From positions 1 to 64,000 of the forward strand of contig JXTC01000473.1 in NCBI GenBank assembly GCA_002914845.1: 64,000 bases of DNA. Reading direction: 5' to 3'. Positions 12,623 to 25,743 of the stretch are shown here, in pieces. This DNA is from Trema orientale (Eukaryota; Streptophyta; Magnoliopsida; Rosales; Cannabaceae). Position 1 is the stretch's first letter; each line of letters starts with the position of its first letter. The translations under genes were made by a program, and so were the position numbers. The notes below the pieces were generated by a model. It worked only from the letters and a program-made list of their open reading frames with translations, had not been told where the DNA came from and searched no databases.

Positions 12623-13126
12623 GAAGAACATAACCTAGGTTAGATTTTACGTTTATGACATTATAATCTAGATCATTCTAATATCTTTCTATATACTAAG
12701 CTTTTGTTAAATAAATCTAGAGCATTTACTTAGGTAGGTTATTTAATAGAAAGAAGTTATCTATAGTATTCGTCTAGTTAATATACAATCTAAAGAAAGA
12801 CAAGAATAGTTGCGCGTTTATGGACTATTTACGGTTAGTAGATTTGTCATGTATTAATCTATTAGTAGTAAAATTATAGATGATTTGTTCGTTTGATGAG
12901 TTAATTATAGGGAAGAACATAACCTAGGTTAGATTTTGCATTTATAAATTATAATATAGATCAATCTAATATCTTTCTATACGGTAAGCTTTTGTTAAAT
13001 AAATCTAGAGTATTTGCTTAGGTTATTTGATAGAAAGAAGTTATCTATAACATTCATCTAGTTAACATACAATCTAAGGAAAGACAGGAATAGTTGCGCG
13101 TTTATGAATTATTTATGGTTAGTAGT
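12623..13126 (+). repeat. ~220-bp unit in two direct copies
   Basis: Copies at 12623-12842 and 12912-13126 both open GAAGAACATAACCTAGGTTA and close with GTTGCGCGTTTATG...GGTTAGTAG, differing by scattered substitutions and small indels. The sequence downstream, to about 13400, includes a CCTCGTAGAATCGACTCC stretch. That wording is reminiscent of old gypsy LTRs, but no element ends could be fixed. Confidence 0.75.
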
Positions 13127-13936
13127 TTTATTAAATAACTATTAAAATTTGGTAATTAACTAACATCTATGTTTAGTTGTAGAGAATGAAACCTTTATTT
13201 TATTTTATTGGCATTTTATTTATTGTTTTGTTTTATATTCAATTCTCCTTTACCTTAGGATTAATAGTAACTTAGTTAAAATCAATTCCTCGTAGAATCG
13301 ACTCCACTTATCACTATATTAGGTAATATTAGGATTTTTCTAACCCTTGTTAAATAGAAATAGGAAGGATTAGTTTAGTAGTTTAATGACGCACCACAAA
13401 ATAATATGCTTTATAGTCTGTGTAGCTAATGGCTCTTTACAGTACAATCAATTGATCGGTTGAATTATTCTAGGTATTTTATGATGTATTTTATTTTGTT
13501 CGTTTTGAATGTTGTAGAAAACAATAGGGTGCGATTAGTAAATGGTTGTGAACCATCATCTCAGCATACTGTACATATTTGTGCATCACTTTATTTAATA
13601 TAATTAATTATAATTTGACTTTCAGAAATACTTGGGTTATATTTGGGATATTTCTACTTTACTTTAAGGTTAGAAAAAGATATGTGTGATTTTATTCGAA
13701 ATTGTTTAGATATTATTATTTAATCAATTTATAAAGTTAACAATATAATTCTTTTGAGATAAAAGATAAATTTGAAAATAAATTTCATTTAATCTCATTT
13801 GGAAACAAGAAATTCCTTTTGTGGAGATGTTAATAAGCTTGGACCTTTTTTATTATTTTTTTTCCCGAAGTTCTTCCTTTTAGAAAAAAATTGTTTTGAG
13901 TATTGCACCACTTATTGCACTTTTTTTAATACCATT

Positions 13937-14720
13937 TAGAGCATCTCTAATGGGCATCTTAGAGGATTTCCAGTGGGCATGCTATATGCTATATTAATAT
14001 TAATATTAAATTTTAGCATTTGACTACAAAATGGCTCCCTAATGGCATGCTATATTTAGCATAATTTTTAGTATATGTTATTTATTATATCAAATATAGT
14101 ACATTCTAGATTTTAGTAAGTGATTTAATTTATAATAATGCCATATTTTTAAAATCATATTTACATCTTTTTTGCATTGACTATTTTGTTCATTTATGTA
14201 TTATATGAGTAAATGAAAATTAATAGGTGAAGTTAGTTTTTAGGATGAGTAATTAGATAATAAAATAATAAGAATTAATAATAGAAAAAAAATTATAAAC
14301 AAAAATAATGATTAAAAAACAAAATAATAATTTTTTTAGCATGTATATATTGGAGCAAAACTCAAAAGATGCATGCTAATTTAGCATGCATTAGCACACC
14401 TTTTTTTTAGCATAATGTATTGGAAATGGTCTAAATATTTTTAAATTTTAGCATTTGGTGAAAAAAATACATCTCTAATGGCATGTTATATATTTAGCAT
14501 AATTTTTAGTATGTACTATTTATTGTGTCAAATATGGCACAGAGAATAGCACATTGTAAATTTAGCTTGTGTTAGACCATCTCTAATGCATTTATGCTAA
14601 AAAGGATGTGTTAAACTTAAATTTAGCATGATATGTTAAATTTAGCACATACCTTTTAGATTTTACTCCAATGTATGTATGCTAAAAATAATGCTATTTT
14701 GTATTTAAGAATTATTTTTA
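13937..14720. mobile_element. MITE cluster (Harbinger/Tourist-like ends)
   Basis: One element spans about 13940-14436. Its left end GAGCATCTCTAATGGG and right end TGTATTGGAAATGGTC are imperfect inverted repeats, flanked by TTA and TAA. Related fragments with the same GCATGCTATAT and TTTAGCAT words follow at about 14440-14570 and 14571-14720, the latter opening GACCATCTCTAATGCA. The inverted ends and 3-bp flanks fit PIF/Harbinger-type MITEs. No coding capacity. Confidence 0.6.
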
Positions 14721-15600
14721 TTTACAAAGTATATATTTTCTACTATAAAATCTTCTTGTTTTATCATCCAGTTATTAATTATAAAAACTCCATGCACTCA
14801 TAAAATATGTGAACAATATTTTTTGTTTTATGAAATATGTGAATAGTAAAGTAGTAAATTTGGAGAATGAAATTGACAGAGTAGACAAAAGACTATACAA
14901 TAAGACGCTTTTGTCTTAGTGATAGAGTTCAATGGTCGGAACCTACATAGGATAGGTAGGTATTCACCTTTGAACCTTTCCTTGTGAAAGTACATTTACT
15001 TTACTAGCTGATCAGTAGACATGATATCCTTGAACTTTTTTGCCGTTCATGTAAACGATAATATACTTCACACAGATATCAATTTTGAAATTATTCATTT
15101 CTTACTATCATGTTCGCTTTGGCCATGACAATACGCCTAGTTCTGTGAGAGTTTTCAAGGAATTGAGCCCTACACAATTCCTTTTCGAAGCGGCCCCTCT
15201 TCTCTCTCACATAGGTGATGTCTTAATTAAGAGTAACCCAAATTACTCCGCTCAGATTTCTGACGCATAAGAATCATTAAAAGCATAGCTTATCCTTTAC
15301 CCTATGGGTATCACTGTTTCATCATAGGAATGGACAGGAGTGTTACCCCAACAGTGATCCAATTAAGTCTTTACAATTAGGTTTTCCCTTTGAACTTAGA
15401 TCTTGGGATCTCCAGTCAACTAAGTTGGGTTTCCATTGTATCACCTTACTATTTCATGGGCTTTAGTCCTATTCCCCTCGATATTTTATCAACTAGCTCT
15501 CTGTTTAACCTTTTGGTTAGCGGATCCGTAAGATTATCTTTTGACTTTACATAGTCAACAGAGATAACTCCAGTTGAGAGTAGTTGTCTCACAGTATTAT

Positions 15601-17399
15601 TGCTGGAATTGCCTAACACTTAAGACAAAAACATACATGCATGCAAACTATGGAAAACACATTATCACATCATGAGTGCAGCGGAAAAATAGCGGATTTA
15701 GGTTTTAAAATTTTTACATGAAAATATATTTTCATAACCATAGAACATACATACATCTAATACAGGATCACATATAACATAAATCAAATCTAGATGCATA
15801 AACTCTAGAGATGAGATTAGATTTTACCTCTTGTAGCGTGCTCCTCCTTGATCTCCTTATTGATGGTGATCAAACCTCTAACCCTAGATCTTCTTGTCTA
15901 TGCTCTTGCTTTTGGTTGATGAGGTGAGTGGGCACCAAATCGAATCCTTTGTTAGAGAACGATCAAGAACACCTTCTTGATCCTATGGAATACCGGGACG
16001 TGAGATGAGACCGTGAGATGGCAGGAAACTTTTTCTCCCTCACTTAGCCTATGGTGGCCGATTTTCTCTCTCTCTCTCCCTTGGTATGCGTGTGACACTA
16101 TTAGTGTTACTGTGCAGTTTTTTCTCTCATATATCTTATATATATGAGGCCAAAAACTGCTAACTCTAGTCCAACTAGGATTGGGCTTGTTCTCCAATTT
16201 GGGCTTTGGGTGTATTTTTTATAAATATGTCCAACTCATATAACTTATATATAAAAATACCAACTTCTGTATAGAATTATTATTTTACACAGTTTCATGA
16301 AACTAATTTCACAAATACTACCAACCAATTAATGAACTTTATTGAGTTAGACAAGGGACCTAATGGATCCAAATAATCTAAGCTCTAATAATATGATAAA
16401 TACCTAATAACTCTTATTATGGTATTTATATAAATATTATTAGTAAAGGGGACACTCCGCTAAAGGCCCACTGCTGTACTCTTAGATTAGATGTCATGTC
16501 TTTTATATAGATTCAATCAACTAACCTTGATTAACCGATCCATCTAGCGTATCCTATACCACACATTGAATCCCTTTACAATGTCGTAGTTGGATAAGTG
16601 AAATTACCATAATACTCCTCCAATACCTATTTACCTTTAAGTTACCATCTTTCTATCAAGGAATAATGTTGTCGATAATTTTGTTCTCAATAGCCATTTA
16701 GACAAAATTATCAACCAATCACAAAGTGAATACTAAGATCTTAGATTTAATTATTCCATGAATCTTGAAAAAACCTAAAGTGGCATTAATGTATAGTATC
16801 CTTAACTATTTGGTGTTCCCATCAATTCATGAGCCATAACCTCCAATTTGCCAGAGTTCACCTCTAATTTCATAGAGTTTAGTCTTTTAACAAATCAAAA
16901 GGCTACAACCCATGAAAGCAAGTCCAATCAAATATCAAGGATTAAGATCTACATGGTAAGAGCTAGTTTGTGGTAATATAAGAATTGAGTTACGGCACTC
17001 CAATTCTTTATATTGCCTGGTCCAGTTCAATACACATAACTTATTTATATTGTATTAGTGTTTCTATCAGAAGTCATATGCTTCAATGATCTAAGACACA
17101 TCATTTTCGTTGAGATAGACAAACACTACAACCTATAGTAAATAAAGTATTCAATCTTTATTTACAGATTGTGAACTAATTCATTTAGACTTAGATAAAG
17201 AAACAAGTCTCCCTATAATTAACACTTAATCATGTTTGTTTCTTTATACACAAGCAAAGTAATGGAATTTTTTTCAGATAAATAAACTGTTCAACTAAGA
17301 TAGTTTAATCTAGCAAATATCATAATTGCATATAAAAGAAAGTTGTTTATACTCAAAAGGGTATAATTGGAAATCTGCTTTTTGGAGCAAATCTCAACA
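15601..17399 (-). mobile_element. solo LTR, 1799 bp, nested in copia 1
   Basis: The inserted segment has TG...CA ends (plus strand TGCTGGAAT... to ...TCTCAACA). It is flanked by a perfect 5-bp target-site duplication, ATTAT at 15596-15600 and 17400-17404. The minus strand has a TATA-like region near 16130-16145 followed by CT/GA-rich sequence, as in an LTR transcribed leftward. No gag or pol lies between the ends, so it is best read as a solo LTR left by recombination between two LTRs. It lies inside the RNase H region of copia 1, so it is younger than that element. Copia or gypsy origin cannot be decided. Confidence 0.85.
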
Positions 17400-19386
17400 A
17401 TTATGTCTACGACGTATATGTCTAGACTTATCATTATACATATTGCTCTGTGCCCTTCCAATTGCAGCTTGATTGTCATAATGGATACAAATTGCTGGCA
17501 CAGGTTTTGGCCACATTGGAATATCCTCTAAGAATTGTCGTAGCCATTCTGGCTCTTCACTACACTTGTCCAAAGTAATGAATTCGAATTCCATTGTGGA
17601 CCGAGCTATACACGTTTGTTTCGAAGATTTCCATGATATAGCTATACCTGCTAGTGTGAAAATGTACCCACTAGTAGACTTCGAGTCCTTCATGTCAGAT
17701 ATCCAATTTGCATCGCTGTAATCTTTGAGAACAGCTGGATATCTAGAATAGTGTAGCCCAAAGCTACGAGTATGTCTTAAGTACCTTAGTACTTTTACAA
17801 TCCCTTTCCAATGATCAGCTCCTGGATTACTCGTGTATCTACTTAGCTAACTAACTGCGTAAGCTATGTCTGGCCTTATACAACTCATCAGGAACATAAG
17901 ACTTCCGATCACTCTAGAATATTCCAGTTGGGAGACAACATCTCCTTTGTTCTTTGATAGGTATAGATTTTTATCTACCGGTGTTCTGGATATGCCAGAA
18001 TCATTCTCGTTAAATTTCTCAAGAATCTTGTTCACATAGTGTGATTGACTTAGAATAAGTCTATCAGATATTCTTGAGATTTTAACTCCCAAAATGACAT
18101 CAGCTAAACCTATGTCTTTTATGTCAAATTTGAATTTAACATCCTTTTGATAGATTTGATCATCTTATCATTACTACCAATAATGAGCATATCATCAACA
18201 TAAAGACACAAGATGACATAGCCATTATCTGTGTTCTTTATATAAACACATTTATCGTACTCATTGATTTTAAATCCATTTGACATCATTGCACTGTCAA
18301 ACTTTTTATGCTATTGTTTTAGTACTTGCTTTAATCCATATAAAGACTTCACCAATTTATAGACTTTCTTTTCTTGCCCAAGTGCAAAAAAATCCTTAGG
18401 TTGTTCCATGCAGATTTCTTCATCTAAATCTCCATTTAAGAAAGTTGTTTTAACATGCATTTGATATACTTCAAGATTGTGCAAAGCTGCAATTATAAGT
18501 ATTATCCGAATTGATGTTATTCTTGTCATAGGAGAATATGTATTAAAGTAGTCAAGGCTTTCTCGTTATTTGTAACCTTTGATTACAAGTCTAGCCTTGT
18601 ACTTATCAATTGATCTATCTACTTTTATTTTTCTCTTGAAAATCCATTTGGACCCTAGAGGTATACAGCTTGGAGGAAGATCCACCAGTTCCCAAGTATG
18701 ATTCTGCAAGATAGAGTCAATTTCACTTTGAATATCCTCTTTCCATAAAGGGCCTTCTGAAGAGCTCATAGCTTCTGTAAATATTTGAGGTTCAGTCTTC
18801 AACAAATAGGTCAGAAAATCTGGACCATAAGATTTTTCTATCCTTGCTCTCTTGCTCCGTCGAGGTTTATCCTCGATTTCTTCATTTTGATCTTAGTCCT
18901 GACTATTCTCAGTAATAGTCTCATGTGTTTGTTTCGACAAACTTGCTTCTTCTTTAGATTTACAAGGAAATACATGTTCAAAGAACGATGCATTCCTTGA
19001 TTCCATTATCGTGTTCTTGTGTATGTCTAGGATTTGTAATTTATATATAAGAAACTGATAAGTACTACTGTTTTGTGCATACCCAATGAAAATGTAATTA
19101 ATGGTTTTTGGACTAATTTTCACCTTCTTAGGTGTTGGTACAGTCACTTTGGCAAGATACCCCCACATTCATAATTATTTATAGGAAGGCTTTCTTCCTT
19201 TCCATAACACATATGGGGTTTTATTCTTCTTCTTTTGCGGTACCTTATTCAAAAGGTAATTAGCTGTCAGAATAGCTTCCCCCCACATATTCTAGGGTAA
19301 CCCAAAGCTTAAAAGCATTGCATTCATCATCTCTTTCAAGGTATGATTTTTCCGCTCAGTAACACCATTTGACTAAGATGAATAAG

Positions 19387-21040
19387 GTAGATTGATGTTG
19401 GTTGGAATGTGCAACAATAAAATTATACACTCCTGTGCAAGTGCACACGGTCACAAGTAATATAGATTTAGGAGTTAAGAGTGTCGAACCCACGAGGATT
19501 GATTACTAAGTCTAAGCTAAGTATTAAAATTATCTCAATTCTAACTTTATTCAAATAACCGAAATATAGACTTGAAAGAAATAAAACAAGGGATACTAAA
19601 CTATCATGCAAAATAAATGAAAGTAAGTAATAAGAAAAATGTCTAGGTTTACTAATTCCCCAACCTTCCTTTAAACACACAATCTCCTAATTTCCTTCTT
19701 ACACTAATTAATCTACTAGAGTTGTCAACCAAGAATTCAAATGTATTCACAAACTCCTTTCCAAGACATAAGTAAAAACACCTAGACAAGCTAATATGTT
19801 ACTCGAAACATAAATTGACTAGATTCATTATGTTTTGTAATTCTCAAAGAGGTTGCACAAGTCACAAAGGTATATTTCTATCCTATGCAAACTTACCCAA
19901 AACTAGGTAATCTCATGTTGTTTCACCTAAGTCCAAATTTCTAATCCCCTTTCCAAGCTCATAGAAATTTCACTCAATAATCTATTTAGTGATTAATTAA
20001 ATAGAAGCAATAAGCATAAGATAAAATAAATAACTCAATAATGGATTTGATTAATGAAAGAAAAGAAATAAATAAATACAAGATATTAGGTTGGTTCACA
20101 TAGTAAAACTAGATAAAGAAATATTTAGTTTATAATATTAATTGAGAATAATAACATTATAATCCAATGAATTCAAGAAATACAAAATCAAAGAGAAAAA
20201 AGTTATAGAATTCCCCCTTAAAAAAGCTTGAAGGTGTTCATGGATTTATCAATCTCCTCATCCAAAATTAGTTTTTGCTCTCTTGAATCCTCCCTCAAAG
20301 ATTTGCTCTCAACAATATCACTCTCTAAATATGAAAAATACAAAGCAAAACTCACAAGAAAATAAAGAAAAGATGGTATGAACAAAGGGTGATGTTGTGG
20401 AAGTCAAGAAATGGAGTATTAGAGCTTATCTTCTTCTTCTTCCGCTTCTTCTTCTTCTCCTTCTATGGCTGCCTCCATTCCTTTCTCTCTATCTCTACAT
20501 GCCTCTTTAAACCCCAAAGATAGAGTTTTAAAAAGGAGGCTCATGCAAACCTAAGGCAGATTGAATTTGGACTCTTGGATCGTTAAAAAGTATATCTCGG
20601 CCGTCAATTATTGACTCAGGATACAGAGAGTGGCACCGCGGCGTCATTTTTGGCTCTGCGGCGCCAAAAGTTCCCGAGACTTGGCGCTGCGGCACCACTT
20701 TTTGGCACCCCAGCGCCACTTTCCCACTGGTTTGACGCCTCGGCTTCCCGAGTGCGCCATTTCTTCGTTTGACCTCTGATTTGCCTCATTTTCGTTGTGT
20801 TACGATCGTATCGGATTGAACTTTAATTCTAATTGCTTAAAAGATCCATTTGTGAGTCACAAATTCACCTTATTTTGCATCAAACACCTTTGTTTCATTC
20901 TTCTATCAAGATAAATAAACAAAACATCAAAATAACAACAAAAACACTTAAAACAACTTAATATAAACAAGAACATAGTAAAAGAACATAGTAAAACTTA
21001 AAGAAAATTAGTACTAGATAACTCCAATTTTATGGACTTA
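19387..21040. mobile_element. unclassified 1.65-kb insertion in copia 1 integrase
   Basis: Copia integrase sequence stops at about 19386 and resumes at about 21041. ATAAG occurs at both edges (19382-19386 and 21041-21045), a probable 5-bp target-site duplication that may extend to AATAAG. The insert contains TGTGCAAGTGCACACGGTCA near its left end and a GC-rich block rich in GCGGCGCC-like words at about 20630-20760. Such sequence is typical of plant retrotransposon LTRs, but the termini (GTAGATTG... to ...GGACTTA) are not the usual TG...CA. It may be a solo LTR with worn ends or another element class. No supported coding region. Confidence 0.65.
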
Positions 21041-23262
21041 ATAAGTGACCTCATGTATTATTCTATGTTGTATACAAAACTCACCAAAAGGTAATTCATA
21101 CTCTCCTCCACGGTTATTTCTAATCACCTTAATCTTCTTATTAAGTTAATTTTCAACCTCATTCTTATAGAGAACAAATTTCTCTATAACTTCGTCCTTG
21201 CTTTTTAGCAAATATATATAACAATATTTTGTACTATCATCGACAAAAGTAATAAAATACTTATTGCCACCTCTTGTTTGTACAGTTTTTAAATCACATA
21301 TATCACTGTGAATTAAATCAAGAGGTTCTGTATTCCTTTAAATCGTTTAGAATGATGACTTTGTCAGTTTTGCCTCAACACCAGTTTCACACTTGTGTTT
21401 TGAATCAATATTAAAAGTGGGTATGTAGTTTAAGTTAATTAATCTACGCAAAGTATCATAATTAACGTATCCTAGTATGCCATGCCATACATTAGAAGAT
21501 TCAAGCAAATAAATAGAAGAGCTAGCTTTATCATTATTTGGCTTAACAATCATTACATTTAGTTTATAAAGCCCATCACATACATAGTCCTTCCTCATAT
21601 ACAACCCACTTTTAGACAAAACAACTTTATCTGACTCAAATACCCTACGGAATCTATGCTTGTTCAGCAACGAACCAGACACTAAGTTCTTTTGGATCTC
21701 CAGCACATACAATACATCATTCAGAGTCAGCTCCTTCCTAGAGATCATCTTCAAAACCATCTTGCCTTGGCCTTCGATAGTGGATGTTGCAGAATTTCCC
21801 ATAAATAGCTTCTCCCCGTTCTCAAGCGGTTTGAAGGAAGTGAACAAACCTTTGTCTAAGCATACATACTGAGTAGCACCAGTGTCAAGCCACCATTCCT
21901 TCGGGTTGGATCCTACTAAGTTCACTTCAGAAACTAGTGTATAAAGGTCGATGTTAGAAACATCTTGTGTGATTTCACCCAATATGTTGGCTTCATTCTT
22001 CTTCTTCTTCTTTAGAAGTCGACAGTCTGAAGCCTTGTGACCCATCTTGTCACAGTTGAAGCACTTCCCTTGGAATTTCTGCTTCTTGGAAATTTCTTCT
22101 TTCGGTCCCAACTTGTTGCCCTTGCCAGACTTGTTCTTTTTGGACTTGGAGCTTTGACCATGCTCTACTATGTTCGCCTTTGCCTCTGAAGACGAATTAG
22201 TCTCATTCTTTTCAGACTTCTTGTTGTCTTCTTCAATACGAAATCTAAGAACAAGGTCTTCGATGCTCATCTCCTTTCACTTGTGTTTAAGGTAGTTTTT
22301 GAAATTTTTCCATGCAGGAGGTAGCTTCTCAATAATAGCAGCTACTTGAAAGTTTTCACTAACTACCATACCCTCGGCATGAATCTCGGATAAGATCACC
22401 TGGATCTCTTGCACTTGGTTGATTATAGGTTTAGAGTCCATCATTTTCTAATCTAGGAAGCGGCCTACCATAAACTTTTTGGACCCAGTATCCTCTGTCT
22501 TATATTCCTGCTCTAGGGACTGCCACAATTCTTTGGACATTTTCTTATCTTGATACACATTGTACAACGAATCAGATAAACTATTCATGACATAGTTTCG
22601 GCACAAGAATTCTGAATGTTTCCAAACATCAACGGCACTGATAACTTGGATGTCTTGCTCAGCCTCCTTGAGCGATGAAGCATCTTCAGCCAAGAATCTA
22701 ACAAGATTCAATGTAGTAAGATAGAACAACATCTTTTGCTACCATCTCTTGAAATTCAAACCATCGAATTCCTCTGATTTTTCAGCATAAGGAACTGTAA
22801 CCGGTGTCGTAGGTGTAGGTACAGAAGCCACAATGGGGTTCACCGCTGGCGCAACAGCAGGAATATTAGCAAGGTTTGGATTAGTCGTCATTTCTGAAAA
22901 AAAATCAAACCACGTGTTAGATTTTGTGTATAAATACCAAAATCTCAAATAAAGTTGAAACTAATAGTACTCAATAGATAATTTCCAGGAAAGACCACGG
23001 AGGGGTCACAACGGTCCCACTTAAAATCCAGCTTTCTTAGACAGAACTTCTCTATTTCGTAACCTTTCAGTTAACAACAATATTTCCCAATTTTGAAAAC
23101 AGTATCCAGAATTGGAACTATTTTCCACAAGTATAAAAATATACTTTCCAAATTTGAAAACGGTTTCTTGAATAGGAACTATCTTCCCAAAGTATAAAAT
23201 TCCCTAAAACAAATTTTATTTTTAATTTGTTTTCCAAGAAAATAAAACTTTCAAGTAACTAA

Positions 23263-24002
23263 GGGCTTGTTTGGTAACCACCTATTAAAACAGTTTTTGT
23301 TTTTTTTAATCAAAAAAATGAAAATACTTTTCGAAAGTATGTTTAGTCAAACTACTTTTATTTTCCGTTTTTTTAATTTGACAATAAAATTTTTAAAATT
23401 TTGAAAACAAAAATTTCTTACTTTCAAAATTTTTTTAAATAATTTTGTAGAAATGCTAGTATCAAAATTCAAATATATTTAGACTCACATCACTATTTCT
23501 CTTAATATTTTCTCTCTCATCATTATTTCTCTTGTCATTATCTCTCTAGCTTTATGTAAAAGTGGTATTTTTTTAAATATTTTTAAAAGTTGTATTTTTC
23601 AAAATAAAATTTTTAAAAGTTGTATTTTTCAAAATATAATTGTGAAATTTGGTAATTTTTGTTCCAAAAATATCCCAAAATATTTAGAAAAATATCACTT
23701 TTTAAAGTTTATTTCGAAAAATATGATCACTTATGAAATTTATTTAGATAAATACCACTTTCTTTCTCTCCTATTTTCTCCTTCCTTTTTCCTTTATTAC
23801 TCTCCCTTTTAATTTTCACTTTCAAAAGTAAAAAGTGCTACTTACCAAATATGTATTTATCTTTTTATTTTAGAAAACAAAAAGTACAACATTGTTACCA
23901 AACACATTTTTGTTTTTGAAATGCAAAAAATAAAATAAGAAAAAATAATTTTATTTTTGTGTTTAAAAAAAATAAAAAATAAAAATGTTACCAAACAACA
24001 CC
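23263..24002. mobile_element. Tourist-like MITE in the copia 1 leader
   Basis: Left end GGGCTTGTTTGGTAAC and right end GTTACCAAACAACACC are inverted repeats, flanked by TAA at 23260-23262 and 24003-24005. The GGGxTTGTTTGG end and 3-bp TAA duplication are typical of Tourist/PIF-Harbinger MITEs. The 740-bp interior is AT-rich, with paired runs of TTTTTGTTTT and AAAACAAAAA type and no coding frame. Confidence 0.75.
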
Positions 24003-24743
24003 TAAAAAATTCCAAAATTTAAAAAAGAAAAACATCTAACAGTTTATTTTTTTTTTTTTTAAGAAAAGGTACCGAAAGGCTATAACAAGTAAATGTAAAA
24101 TTTTTAATTGTTTAAACGTTTTTTTTAATTAAAACTAATCACATATATTTATATATATATATATATAAACATATGTAAAATCAAGAAACAAAAAAATAAT
24201 TAAAAAACCTTTTATGCCTTAGCGTAAATTTTTTTTTTTCCAAAGGTAATCTGAAAAATATGGAAACGCATAATAAACGGGAAACCCAAATTAAAAAAAA
24301 ATGATAGATTAGTCAATTTTTTTTTAACACAAAGAAAAACAAACAATATAACCTGATTTCTAGATCACGTTTAAAAAATATAGTTACCTTAAACAATAAA
24401 AGGAATTAACTTTTTAAAACAAGAAAAATCTTTTTAAGCGTTTGAAACAGAAACTATAATAACTTAAACTATTAAAATTTTAAAAAACGCTTATAAACGA
24501 TAGGTAACAGAAATATAAGTAATATCCCATCCTATAGACATATAAATGTTTATAAACCTTAAACGTAAAGTTTTTTTTTTTTTTTTTAAAGAAACCGATA
24601 TATATATAGAGGGAGAGACGTAAGTAAAACAAACAGGAAACTCCTTAACTTGGAGGGAAAAAAAAAAAAAAGAGAAATAAATAAATGTTTTAAGCCTTTA
24701 AACATAAAATTTCCTTTTCCAAAAGGTAATCGAATATACGAAT

Positions 24744-24747
<4 letters not shown>

Positions 24748-24787
<40 letters not shown>
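24748..24787. repeat. AT dinucleotide microsatellite
   Basis: About 20 uninterrupted AT units within the copia 1 leader. Confidence 0.95.
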
Positions 24788-24791
<4 letters not shown>

Positions 24792-24973
24792 AAACGTATA
24801 GACAAATGGGAAACTTCTTTTTAAAAAAAAAACTTTTCAGTGACTAAGCAAATTAAAAGAAAAAAATGACTTCAGTTATTATTATTATTATTTTTTTAAC
24901 GCAGACAAATCAAAAGGCTTCAAAACTCCAGCAAGCAACCTATTCGTCCTTTAACACAGAATCTGTTTTAAGT

Positions 24974-25641
24974 TGTTAGCCAAAATAATACAACATGTAA
25001 AGGAACAAACAAAGTATTGGAATTTCAATAGAATAACAAAGTAACAATATCAAGCAATAGGACACTCAAATTATAAGGAGGAACCGAGGCTTGTGTATCA
25101 CACAATCTCCTTAAAACAGATTCGCCTCCTCTCAGTCGGTGCTTGAGGTCGTTAGGCATTTGTCTCCCAGGATACAACGATTGATAAGCGGCATTTGTCG
25201 CATCACAAGCGCTACTCTGGCGAACTGAAAGAAAATGCCCAAACTCTACCACACTGAAGCCTATACTCTAGAGAACTTTGAGAAGAGAGTAAAGACAAGA
25301 GAAAGAGAAAGATTTCTTCTGAGTGTGTCTTTCTGAAAGAAGGAGGAGTCAATTTATAGGCTTCATATGGGAGCTGTTACAAATTTGGAATTAACTAAGA
25401 TTTAATTCTAAATAAAATATTTTACATAAAACGTTTAAGCGTTTTGAAACCGATCAATTTTTTAAACAGTTTTAATTTAAATTAGATTAAATTTTGTAAT
25501 TCTCTAAAAACGTTTTACATAAAAACGTTTAAAACTGACTTGTTTCCCTAAACAAATTTAATCTATATTAGATTAAATTTTGTAACTCCAAAATAAATTT
25601 GACAGTTCCAAACCAGGTCTGGCAGTTTCATTTTTCCAATA
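24974..25641 (-). mobile_element. LTR shared by two copia bodies
   Basis: On the minus strand this LTR begins at about 25641 (TATTGGAAAAATG, presumably once TGTTGG) and ends ...GGCTAACA at 24974, 668 bp. To its left lie the leader and gag of copia 1, so it acts as a 5' LTR. To its right a purine-rich GTGAGAGATT and copia 3' untranslated sequence (25642-25743) adjoin, which match 14866-14960; on that side it is a 3' LTR. A TATA-like CTATAAATTG lies on the minus strand near 25350. Confidence 0.75.
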
Positions 25642-25743
25642 ATCTCTCACATGAATGAAATTGAAAGAGTAGATAAAAGGCTATACAACAAGACGCTTTG
25701 ACTTAGTAATAGAGTTCAATGGTCGAAACCTGCATAGGATATT

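Larger units (their letters stand above)
14866..25641 (-). mobile_element. Ty1/copia retrotransposon 1 (fossil, multiply interrupted)
   Basis: A minus-strand copia element in the usual order. LTR at 24974-25641; leader about 22980-24973; gag region about 22280-22950; zinc knuckle of CX2CX4HX4C type near 22030-22075; protease region near 21860 with the WWLDTGA motif; integrase about 19190-21840; reverse transcriptase about 17850-18830; RNase H about 17405-17700 and 15400-15600; 3' untranslated part 14866-15400. Three later insertions interrupt it: a solo LTR, an unclassified 1.65-kb element and a Tourist-like element. No left-hand LTR is visible beyond 14866. The copy is broken, with many breaks, and old enough to have gathered several nested insertions. 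Confidence 0.85.

Noticed and set aside
24900-24973. Methionine-tRNA primer-binding site next to the copia 1 LTR
   Set aside because: The expected TGGTATCAGAGC complement is not visible on the minus strand just inside the LTR; the adjoining sequence is conserved with copia 2 (CTTAAAACAG) but I cannot match it to a tRNA.
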